The notes under the pieces are model-generated. The model was not told where the DNA came from and did no database searches. It was given only the letters and a program-made list of their open reading frames with translations. Made by a program: the position numbers and the translations under genes. Positions 35,204 to 44,232 of a stretch of 64,000 nucleotides of DNA are shown one piece after another; position 1 is the stretch's first letter, and each line of letters begins with the position of its first letter. This DNA comes from Stentor roeselii (lineage: Eukaryota; Ciliophora; Heterotrichea; Heterotrichida; Stentoridae): contig RSEH01000065.1 in NCBI GenBank assembly GCA_006503475.1, positions 114,194 through 178,193 on the forward strand. Direction: 5' to 3'.

Positions 35204-37979
35204 ATGTTCCAAAGTAAGGACGTAGCCGATCAAATGGTGATCTTCCTCACTAGTCCGAATGAGGTGGCTCGGAATCAGGCGCATTCTTATTTGCTTAGTT
35301 TTCAGGCCTCTGCTGAAGCCTGGGAAGTCTGTCGACAGTTGATGGTCCCTTCGACGCAGGAGATTCCTTTGTTCTTGTCGAGTCAGATTTTTTATAAGAA
35401 ACTTCAGAGTGACTTCCCGTTTTTGAGTGATGCGCAGAAGGTGGAACTTAAAAGATATATTTTTTCACTTGTCTTGGTTCCTTTTAACTCCAGTCAGGTT
35501 GTTAAGAAGATTTGTCAGAGTGTCGCCATGGTAGGCGTCATGGGACTTGCTTCGTTTTGGGAGGATTTTATTATTGACTTGCTTAGACTGCCGAAAGTTG
35601 AGGTTATGCTTGATATTGTTGATTGTATTCCTTTTTGTCTTGAAGAGTTTATTATTGCGAAAAAAGTGGTTGAACTCATTAAGACTAAACTTAGGGAAAA
35701 TATTGCAAGTATTATGCAGTGCTTGTATTTGGTTATTAAAGAACAGGGATACTTAACCCAAGCCTTACAAGTAATAAAAAACTGGAGAGTGGTTCACATC
35801 CCAGTATTCGATCACACAGGTCTCTTCACGGAACTAATCCAAAACCTATACATGTGCAACGATAACTTCTCCTTAATCTGCGAGGCCTTCACAACAACAG
35901 TATCTCTAAGTTCATACGCCCAGTTATTCCAGCAAAGCAGTGGAAAATGTTCAATATCCTCCTATTCATCAAAAATTCCAAGCGACTATCTACGAAATCT
36001 AGCGACTCTAATTGAGTCCCTTAGCGAGATTCCATTTTTAAACGCACAAGAAGGAGACGTTCAAAGATGGGGAAGTGAACTCGTGATTTCAATAGCAAAC
36101 AACTTCATGTTCCTTCTTCTCGAGCCCATCAGGCTATGGGACGTGATTCAATCAATAACTGGACATCAAAACCTTTCAGTCTGCATGGTCGCCATTGAAT
36201 TTTACTACAACCTTCGAGACATTCTGGTGTCTTTACACGAAATCCCTTCATTTATCTTCGAGAAACTCTTAATGTGCATAAAAAGTCTCGCACTTCGATG
36301 TAAGATCCAAAGTCACGAAATGTTCTTTAAAGTGATTCAACAGAAATCAGAAGATGAAGAAGTGATTTTTACCCAATTTCGAATTTCAGCTGAAGACACT
36401 TTTTACTCGATTTTTTTGATTTTTAACAAACATCATGTTTTGAAAGGAAGAGGACTGATCAAGGAACTTGGAGGACTATTAGATGGAGATGAGTTCAATA
36501 CAGAGATCTTCGTGTTTATGATGAGAAGTCTTCTTCTGGGAATCACTGAGCATGAAGAGACTCAACTTTTATGGGAGGTAAAGAATAATTAGGATACTCG
36601 AAGTGTGCCTTTCTCAGCCACCCCTGCCGATGGTTGTGAAGTCCCTGGTCTTCTTCATGAGCGACATCGGGAACTACTTCATAAAGCTGCCTGGTCTTTT
36701 CCCCAGGTCCTTAGAATACGTTTTGACTCATGGCCTGCTCAATACAAACAACTCTCGCTTTTTCATTGACAGTAACGCAGTTGAGTGCTTACGAAATTTC
36801 TCATTTGAATGCATCGACTTGTTCACAGGGGAAATGATTCAAAAGACCTTAGAAATCTCAGAAAGAGTTTTAAGCTTCATTCATACTGACCAGGCCGAGA
36901 AGTTAATCGAGGCAATCATCTGCATCATTGGAAAACTTTCAGGACTTGAAAGGACTCAAGCTCAGCAGAAGGTTTTTTTGTTTCTTTTAGAAGAACTCAA
37001 CGCTGCTTGCCCGGGTGAGTTAGAAGTCAACCCTGGACTTTTCAATAAGGCGACAAGTTTGATGTCTGCAGCTTTTGGAGCGCTTCACGGCTCTAACAGT
37101 CAAGAGATCTGGAATGATTTAAACTCAGTTATTTTGAAGTCAGTTGAAATCGTGATTAAAGCACTCAGCAGGTTGCAAGACCCGCCGAAGGTCGGTTTGA
37201 CTCTTTTGAAAAGAGCGATTTCACTAAGTTCAACGTTTTCTGACTGTTTTTTCAGTGAAATCTGTGAATTCGTGATGAAAACTTATGTCCCTGGGCGAGA
37301 AGATGCGGTTTCAGTCATTGTTGCAGGTATTTCAGTGCTTTTTAACGAGGGGAAGACCTTGGCTTGGCTTAACAGCAACTACCTGGCTCTTTACCTGAAG
37401 CTTCAAACAAGTCTCATGACAAGTCCGAACCCAGACATCATTGAAAAGTTTTACGATCTTCAATCAAAGCTTTTTGAATGCAACCTTCCAGTCTTTTCCT
37501 CAACTTTATCATCTTCCTTATCCCTTGCCAGCAATTTGGTGACCTTTTTAAGTGACCGGGTGGCAGCGAAGTCACTTTTAACCTTCTGTCAAATGATTTT
37601 TGCTCAAAGGTTCGAGGAACTTGCGGTATTCGTCCATGATCTAAGTAAAAACTTGCTATCTTCCCTGTCCTTAATCAGCATCAACGCAATTCAACCTCTT
37701 TCTTTCTTGCTAGTCAATTTAAAAACAAGTTACTTTCCAGAGTACGAGGCAGGTTTATCAGAAGCTCTATTGTCCAACAGTTACTCTTCATTCAGTGACA
37801 AGGACAAAGAACGTCTTCGTTATTGTTTCTCAATGGTCGACACTTCAAACGTTCACCAAATGAAAGGCCTGGTCAACTCCCTGTCAAATATTCTAAAAGG
37901 CCGAGGAACGATCGACTTGATCATAGCGACTGAAATCGCCATCAACTCGAAGGCAATTAAAGTACAGGTGATCGACTAG
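35204..37979 (+). CDS. TNPO3: Transportin-3/importin-13-type nuclear import receptor
   Basis: Two exons around 36578-36593 give about 919 residues, the size of TNPO3. The N-terminus has the importin-beta-N pattern (MVIFLTSPNEVARNQAHSYL, then FLSSQIFYKKLQSDFP). HEAT repeats follow throughout. The segment after the intron (VCLSQPPLPMVVKSLVFFMS) aligns by pattern with the TNPO3 central repeats. Such receptors carry SR-type and other cargos into the nucleus. Joining the frames requires removing 16 nt, although the sequence offers a perfect 15-nt GT-AG intron, so one base is unexplained. Arp1 starts 10 bp downstream. Confidence 0.83.
36578..36593 (+). other. Tiny intron, 15-nt consensus but frame needs 16 nt
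   Basis: GTAAAGAATAATTAG (36578-36592) has GT, A at position 10 and AG. The two HEAT-repeat frames join only if 16 bases go, which would include the following G at 36593 (or the preceding G at 36577). Either a 16-nt intron with an unusual border or a one-base sequence error. Confidence 0.6.
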
Positions 37980-37989
37980 TAACTAATAA

Positions 37990-39135
37990 ATGGTAGAGCC
38001 TTATTTCGACGTGATTTTTAAACAAGCCCTCGTTATCGACAACGGCTCTGGACTCATGAAAGCTGGCCTCGCCGGGGAAGAAAGGCCTTCGCTTGTCTTC
38101 CCTTCTTATGTAGGAAGACCGAAGTACAAGAAAGTCCTGCCTGGGTCCATGCACGAGCCTGAGTACTTCGTCGGCACTGAAGCTGAGCAGAATCGAGGCC
38201 TTTTGAAGCTTAGATACCCTCTGGCCCATGGAATCGTTGAGAACTGGACTGACATGGAGAATATCTGGAGATATATCTACAACCAACTTGGAAGCATGCC
38301 TCAAGACCATCCAGTCCTTTTGACTGAAGCACCTTTAAACCCTTATCAAAATAGAGAAAGGGCTGCTGAGATCTTTTTTGAAACTTTTAATGTTCCTGGA
38401 ATCTTTATAGCCGCTCAGGCTGTTCTTAGTCTTTATGCCTCTGCTGTGACGACTGGAGTTGTTCTTGACTGTGGAGATGGTGTCACTCATGCGGTACCGG
38501 TTTATGATGGCTTTGCACTTACTCATGCTGTTACTAGAATTGACTTGGCAGGAAGAGATATCACTGAACATTTGTTGTTGTTAATGAAAAGAGCGGGGTA
38601 CTCGTTTAATACTTCTGCAGAATTTGAACTTGTGAAGCAGATTAAGGAAAAGAATTGTTATGTTGCGACTATTTATAATAGTGAAGATAAGTTTCTTGAT
38701 GAACCGAATAAAAACCCGAGTAATTATTTGTTGCCTGATGGACGTGCGATTAGTCTTGGGTCTGAAAGGTTTAGAGCGCCTGAAATTCTTTTTACTCCTG
38801 ATAAGGTTGGACTTGAGTTCCCTGGAGTTCAGGAATGTCTTATTAATTCCATTCAGAAAGCGGATATTGACTTGAGGAAAACTCTTTATTCTTCGATTTA
38901 TCTTGCTGGTGGAACCACCATGATGCCTGGATTTGGAGAAAGACTTTTAAGTGATATGAGAAGACTTAGTCCTAAGGATATCAAGATTAAAATTAGTGTT
39001 CCTCCTGATAGGAAACTCAGTTGCTGGCTTGGTGGGTCGATTCTTTCCTCTCTAGCTGCTTTTAAGAGCATGTGGATCAAAAAGCAGCAGTACGAGGATG
39101 AAGGTAAAAGAATTTTGCATTCACGGTCGTTTTAG
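37990..39135 (+). CDS. ACTR1: Actin-related protein 1 (centractin), dynactin subunit
   Basis: 381 residues, actin length. Nucleotide-binding loops VIDNGSGLMKAG (residue 14) and VVLDCGDGVTHAVPVYDG (about 157) are present, and Arp1-specific features are seen: NYLLPDGRAISLG, DLRKTLYSSIYLAGG and the C-terminus YEDEGKRILHSRSF like the Arp1 EDGARAIHRKTF. The second DSGDG is changed to DCGDG. Arp1 forms the short filament of dynactin that links dynein to cargo. It starts 10 bp after the import receptor's stop. Confidence 0.93.
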   Translation: MVEPYFDVIFKQALVIDNGSGLMKAGLAGEERPSLVFPSYVGRPKYKKVLPGSMHEPEYFVGTEAEQNRGLLKLRYPLAHGIVENWTDMENIWRYIYNQLGSMPQDHPVLLTEAPLNPYQNRERAAEIFFETFNVPGIFIAAQAVLSLYASAVTTGVVLDCGDGVTHAVPVYDGFALTHAVTRIDLAGRDITEHLLLLMKRAGYSFNTSAEFELVKQIKEKNCYVATIYNSEDKFLDEPNKNPSNYLLPDGRAISLGSERFRAPEILFTPDKVGLEFPGVQECLINSIQKADIDLRKTLYSSIYLAGGTTMMPGFGERLLSDMRRLSPKDIKIKISVPPDRKLSCWLGGSILSSLAAFKSMWIKKQQYEDEGKRILHSRSF

Positions 39136-39283
39136 TAAGTAAGGAGTTAGTTAACAAGTCCCACAACCAGTATTCCTTTTCCTTTAAAAAATCAAGAGAT
39201 TCTTGAAAAAACCTTTAATAAGAAGAATCTGAAACCTCTAACTAATTTTCATTAGATAAAAGTTATAAACTTTAAAAAACTTA

Positions 39284-40753
39284 ATGAACAAATTCTTGCT
39301 TGGCGAAACAAATGACTGTGAAAAAGTAATGCAAGATCCAAGTTTAAAAGATGCTAAATCAGAGCAATTCCGAAAATCACGACAAATTGACTATAATCCT
39401 CTCTCATTTGACAAAAAGAAAAGAGTCGAACTATTAGAAAATATTGAAAAAATGTGTTTAAACTTCGAGGAAACTTTTGACCGCAACTCAAAACAAAGCT
39501 TAAAAAACCAGAGATACTTAACAATCGATAAGAAATCAAAGCCAATCCAAGTGCCTCGAATGAAGTTCATCATATCTGAACTAAAAAAAAGGATAAACTC
39601 GTTACCCAATCGTATCTCAACTTATATAACACCTACCCGAATGAAGATTAAAACAGAAAATTTCAGGCAGTCCAATTCAAATGAAATAAAAATTCCTTCT
39701 CTTCCTAAAGTCGAGTCTCATGAATTCACTTTAGCGCCAAGATTATCTTCTCCGATTTCTCACAACGTTTCTCGTATCGAAGCCTTGTATCCGAATAAAA
39801 ATAGTGTCCCTGAGGTCAGAATCAATTTAAAAAAAACTCATGATGTTTATACAGAAGACTTTTTCATTGAAAGAAAGAAAAAAATCTCACTTGAGAATAA
39901 AAAAGGAAGGAAAATTAAAGAGAAAAAAAAAGAAATTGATAAAGAAAAACATGATTATTATCTCAGAAAGTTTCAGAAGAAGATTCAACTTTTTGAACTC
40001 AGGATTAACAAAGAAGAAGTTTATCCTGTTAAAAAAGCCTGGAGTCTTTTTTTTGTAGTTTCAGGGTTTTGTTTAACTATTCTTGTCAAAGCGAAAATCA
40101 AGAAGTTTCTTCGAAGTCGATGGGAAATTTTATTAGGAAGGTTTGTTTTAATATCAAGGTTCTTAGCAAGGTTTATGATAAAACTAAAAGCAAAACGTAG
40201 AATTATCATAAATCAGAAACTAAACAAAATCGCTCCAGCATTCGATGAATTTTTTCGAGTGAAAATTCTTGAACAAAAGAAATTTATGCAAGATTTCATT
40301 GATGGCTACCATAATCTTCCAGGTCTTTCAAAATTAATGGTCAAGGTAAAGTTTTGCTCAGTTAAAGTACAGAGAAAGATAAGGAACTTTATTGTTGTTC
40401 AGAGAAATAGAGTTAGTACTTTGATGGTCTTGTGGGATAAGCTTTACCAGCAACTGATTCATATGAGACCTGAAAAAACTGCTGCTTATGAACGATTAGG
40501 ACCTATTTCTAAGGAAATGATTTTGATTTATTTGCACAGGTTTATTAAAAAATCAGTGAAAAACTATAACTCTGAAAAAATGAAAAAAATTGAAGAGTGT
40601 AAAGAAAATGAAAATTTTTGCCCTGTTCTTAAGATTTTTACTAGGCAGAAGAATTTATTGGCACAGATTGAACATGCTTTAAAGGCGAAAGAAATGATGG
40701 TAAAAAGACAAAAAATGAAAAAATATATTGAAAAAATAACGAAAGAGCCATAG
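39284..40753 (+). CDS. Basic hypothetical protein with IQ-like segment
   Basis: 489 residues, very Lys/Arg-rich. The first 200 are disordered; a Lys/Glu-rich helix follows (residues 200-240). A hydrophobic, basic helix region (SLFFVVSGFCLTILVKAKIKK near 252) and KVQRKIRNFIVVQRNRVSTL near 365 resemble IQ or other calmodulin/centrin-binding helices common in ciliate cortical proteins. The hydrophobic stretch is too interrupted by Lys for a confident membrane helix. Function unknown. Ends in TAG. Confidence 0.68.
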   Translation: MNKFLLGETNDCEKVMQDPSLKDAKSEQFRKSRQIDYNPLSFDKKKRVELLENIEKMCLNFEETFDRNSKQSLKNQRYLTIDKKSKPIQVPRMKFIISELKKRINSLPNRISTYITPTRMKIKTENFRQSNSNEIKIPSLPKVESHEFTLAPRLSSPISHNVSRIEALYPNKNSVPEVRINLKKTHDVYTEDFFIERKKKISLENKKGRKIKEKKKEIDKEKHDYYLRKFQKKIQLFELRINKEEVYPVKKAWSLFFVVSGFCLTILVKAKIKKFLRSRWEILLGRFVLISRFLARFMIKLKAKRRIIINQKLNKIAPAFDEFFRVKILEQKKFMQDFIDGYHNLPGLSKLMVKVKFCSVKVQRKIRNFIVVQRNRVSTLMVLWDKLYQQLIHMRPEKTAAYERLGPISKEMILIYLHRFIKKSVKNYNSEKMKKIEECKENENFCPVLKIFTRQKNLLAQIEHALKAKEMMVKRQKMKKYIEKITKEP

Positions 40754-41228
40754 TGTGCAATTTATTAAATAGATTAACTTTACTGTACCTTTTAAGTTTA
40801 TAAGGATTTGGATAGTAATTGTAGTGATCAGAGATTTTGAAATTTAACTTTATTACTGAAGGCCTATCAGTGTTGGAAGATTGAAGATTATTTGTTTTTG
40901 ATGTTTTATTCCCTTGATTATCGATTTTTATTAGTTTTAATTAAAATAGGGTTACTTCATTACATATTTTAATCAAGTATTACCAAATAACTAAAAGTGA
41001 TAATATATTAATAATTACCTAAATCCCCAGTTTTCTCGAAATTACTTCAAATATATTCCTAAATTGCAACAAAAATAAACCAAATTTAAAAAACCACTTC
41101 TCCAAATTCTCTAAAATTTCAATAAACCCCAAATCCACAAACCATTCCAATAAAAAAATCTCCCCCATCTAAATCTCCATACAAATGCTAATCAATTCGA
41201 GAGAATCAAAATCCAATCAACTAATTAA
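40754..41228. other. Intergenic region between tandem plus-strand genes
   Basis: The first half (3' flank of the left gene) is G/T-rich and the second half (5' flank of the right gene) is C/A-rich and almost G-free on the plus strand. The composition switch is near 40970-41020. No gene, repeat or RNA recognised. Confidence 0.4.
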
Positions 41229-42641
41229 ATGGACAGCTGCTCAAATCCAGTGTCATCAACCAAAACTCCAAAAAACCGAGGAAGTATCTTCCTAGCAAGT
41301 CACAAGCGAGCTCAAAGTTCATCCTCAACAATTCTTTCGCTTTTCACTTCAGCAAAGTCATTACTTCATTCAAAGAATTCAAACGAATTCCTGCTAAACT
41401 CGACACTGGAGCCTTCAAGCAATGCAAGTCCAGTAAACCCTGAACTAACCTTGAAAGAGCGGCGTCCATCATCAGTAGTGGCGAGACTAAACGAAGAAGT
41501 AAGCATTCTCAGTGGTCAGTTAAACCAATCTAATCTCGCAGTGTCTTACTACACAAGCAAGACCCTAAAAGCCAACGAAAAGGTCAGAACTTTGCAAGAA
41601 ATCATTGAAAGTCAAAAACTCCAGCTTAAGTCCTTTACTGCAGAAACCTCTTCATTAAAGCACCAAATTGAACTTTTAAATCTTTCTAAAGAAAACGATA
41701 GGAAAAAAATTGAACTTGAACAAGAGTCGCTTCGGTTGAGTTGTGAGGAAAAAATTCAAGAACTTGTTCATGAAGGTAAAAAGGAAAAAATTTCGATTGA
41801 AAATCATTTTATTGAAATGATCACAAGTCTTAACCACAAGTTTATTGAGGAAGTCGAGTTTATTAATAAGAAGTTCAAGGAAAAAATAAGAAGAATAAAG
41901 AAATTTGATAAGGAAACTCGAGGGTACTCAGAAAAAGAAAGCGATGTCAGCACTTTTTTTATGCCTGAAGGTCAAAGTTTATTGAAAATTAGTGCAAATT
42001 CCTCACCCACTCCTCTTGGCTTCTTGAAAAAATCAGTTGATTCAGAAGAACTTGACTTGTCACTTAGAGCTTTATATGGACAAATGAGCGAAAAACACAG
42101 ACAAAAACCAGAAAACTTAAAAATCGCTGCAGGGAAAATATTTGAAATATGTAAAAAACATGATGCTTGTGTGATGAAAGAGTCGTTTTTAATGTGGGCT
42201 GATCAGGAGCTTAAAGGTAAAACTGAAAATTTTGAAAGGTGCTTGGGAAAAGTTTGCTTTTTAAAAAATTCTCAGGTTTTTAAGGAAATTGTGAAGGTTC
42301 AGAAGATTTTCACTATAAGGAAAAGGATTTTAAGGAAATGGGCAGTTGTTCGCTGGAGGAGGAAAGGATTTAGTCTTGAGTGGATGAGAATGGGAAAGTT
42401 TTTTAACTTGATTCAGTTCTTTGTTAAAAGAGTTGTCGCTCGGAAAGTCTTTGCTTGGGATGCCATTTGCAAGGTATGTGGTGAAGACGGCATTCGAAAA
42501 AAGAAGATCTTGAAAAAATATCTTGACTTCTGGCAGGAGTTTAGATTTCTTGGAGATCAGATTGTCACTGAAGGGTTTTATAAGTGGAAAAGCTATCATT
42601 CCAGGAATAAACTTAAAGGGATGAAGCAGTTCTTTAATTGA
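41229..42641 (+). CDS. Coiled-coil protein with Sfi1-like centrin-binding repeats
   Basis: 470 residues. N-terminal 70 are Ser-rich, residues 80-235 form a coiled coil, and the C-terminal third has Trp-centred basic helices at regular spacing: LRKWAVVRWRRK, VFAWDAICKVC, YLDFWQEFRFL, FYKWKSYHSR. This is the pattern of Sfi1 repeats, which bind centrin in basal bodies and, in heterotrichs, contractile myonemes. One of only two genes here ending in TGA (42639-42641); reading TGA as Trp would add only WCN before a TAG. Partner centrin not in the window. Confidence 0.68.
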   Translation: MDSCSNPVSSTKTPKNRGSIFLASHKRAQSSSSTILSLFTSAKSLLHSKNSNEFLLNSTLEPSSNASPVNPELTLKERRPSSVVARLNEEVSILSGQLNQSNLAVSYYTSKTLKANEKVRTLQEIIESQKLQLKSFTAETSSLKHQIELLNLSKENDRKKIELEQESLRLSCEEKIQELVHEGKKEKISIENHFIEMITSLNHKFIEEVEFINKKFKEKIRRIKKFDKETRGYSEKESDVSTFFMPEGQSLLKISANSSPTPLGFLKKSVDSEELDLSLRALYGQMSEKHRQKPENLKIAAGKIFEICKKHDACVMKESFLMWADQELKGKTENFERCLGKVCFLKNSQVFKEIVKVQKIFTIRKRILRKWAVVRWRRKGFSLEWMRMGKFFNLIQFFVKRVVARKVFAWDAICKVCGEDGIRKKKILKKYLDFWQEFRFLGDQIVTEGFYKWKSYHSRNKLKGMKQFFN

Positions 42642-42882
42642 TGTAATTAGGTAATGTAATCTTCAGTTGAGTTTGGATTAGTTTAGAGGTAAGATTGATT
42701 AGGTTTAGTTTCTTATGTTTGAATCTAATTAGTTTAGACTTACCAGAATTAATTTTTCTTTAGGATTATTTTAACAGAAAACTCAAAGTTTATTGGGGTT
42801 GCAGGGTTCTTTTGATCAACTCAATAAATTTTGTTTTGTTCTTGATAAGTTGTATATTCATCGAAAAAAATTTATCAATTAA

Positions 42883-44205
42883 ATGTTTCGACAACTCCTC
42901 AGGCCATTCTCCTCACCAGTCTTCCTCAGAGGTGAGAAAGAGTCGGTTCTGAAAAAGTCGATGCTTCCAAACGGCGTTAAAGTGATCTCAGAGTCAAGCC
43001 GCTTTCCAGGTTCAATCTCTCTAGGCATCGTGGTTCAGGTGGGTATCCGAAACGACCCAGTGGGTTACCTAGACCTTTACAAAGACACATTCCTGCGTTC
43101 GAGGTCACAAGCGGACCAAAAAGCTTATTCAACGCTAGAACTGGCAGGCTGCGACGTGAGTTTGGTCCTCGAACGCGAAAACTTGTACATCCACACGACC
43201 TGCCTGGAAGAGCATCTGGACGTGGTTCTTCCAGCGCTTAAGCAGTCAATTTTCAGTAGCAAGCTGCAGATGGATGTTGCAGACTCACTCCAAAGACTAA
43301 ATATTTTAGAACCTGAGAAAAATGAAGAAAAAATCAAGCACATGATCCTGACAGCAGCCTACGGGGGAAGTACTCTCGGCATAAGACACCCAAGGCTAGA
43401 ACGTATCCCAGTAACCCATTCCGACTACTGCGACTTTATCGACTCTCACTTCACTTCTGAAAAATTAACAATCGCAGCGAGTGGTATCGAAGAACCAAAC
43501 GCTTTCGAGTCAATAGTTTCCAATAACTTCGGAGACATTCCAAAGGGCTCCTTTAAGAACGAGGCGAGTATTTACAAGGCTCAGACACTCAGAGAGACCC
43601 TGACAGACGATACAATGACTCATTACTCCATCGGCTTTCAAGGCGCTGCTTTCACTGACAGTGACATGCCCGCTCTCAATGTTTTAAAGACTATTATCGG
43701 CGATGGGGGCGGCTTCAGCACCGGGGGACCAGGGAAGGGGATGTATTCAAGAGCTTATACTACAATTTTACCTCAAGGCTTCATTGAAAGTGTCAAAACT
43801 CAACATTTATCGTTTAGTGACTCTGGAGTTTTTAGTGTTTCACTTGTTGGACTTGAAAAATATGCTCAGTATTTACCGATTGTTGTTGTTAAGGAATTAA
43901 CTGAATTACTTAAATTGGAACAGCCTGAACTTGATAGAGCGAAAAATATTATTATTAGAGAAGTGCTTATTAATTATCAGAAAACTGTATCGAGGATTGA
44001 GGATATTGCGAAAAATTGTGCAAATTTCTATATGACTCCTGATGAATTTGGATATTTGAAGAAAATTAACCAGGTTAGCTTGAAGGATATCAAAGTTGCT
44101 ATTGTTAGAATGCTTCAAGGGAACTTTTGTGTTTGGACTGCTACTAAAAATACTACAAATTTAACTGAATTGGATGTGATTTACAAGCAACTTGGAACAA
44201 AATAA
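42883..44205 (+). CDS. PMPCA: Mitochondrial processing peptidase alpha subunit
   Basis: 440 residues with an Arg/Ser presequence (MFRQLLRPFSSPV). Two M16-type halves. The zinc-binding HXXEH is absent as expected for the alpha subunit, and the alpha-specific glycine-rich loop GDGGGFSTGGPGKGMYSR is present near residue 280, with FQGAAFTDSDMPALNVLKTI before it. The alpha subunit binds presequences for the catalytic beta subunit in the matrix. The usual H-x-x-E-like helix region is rewritten as YLDLYKDTFLRS. Converges on the importin/H2A fusion gene with 27 bp between stops. Confidence 0.92.
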   Translation: MFRQLLRPFSSPVFLRGEKESVLKKSMLPNGVKVISESSRFPGSISLGIVVQVGIRNDPVGYLDLYKDTFLRSRSQADQKAYSTLELAGCDVSLVLERENLYIHTTCLEEHLDVVLPALKQSIFSSKLQMDVADSLQRLNILEPEKNEEKIKHMILTAAYGGSTLGIRHPRLERIPVTHSDYCDFIDSHFTSEKLTIAASGIEEPNAFESIVSNNFGDIPKGSFKNEASIYKAQTLRETLTDDTMTHYSIGFQGAAFTDSDMPALNVLKTIIGDGGGFSTGGPGKGMYSRAYTTILPQGFIESVKTQHLSFSDSGVFSVSLVGLEKYAQYLPIVVVKELTELLKLEQPELDRAKNIIIREVLINYQKTVSRIEDIAKNCANFYMTPDEFGYLKKINQVSLKDIKVAIVRMLQGNFCVWTATKNTTNLTELDVIYKQLGTK

Positions 44206-44232
44206 ATAATTATGGAAGTTTTAGTTAGATGG

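Noticed and set aside
42639-42650. TGA read as Trp, extending the Sfi1-like protein
   Set aside because: Adds only three residues before TAG; no other gene has internal TGA to support recoding.
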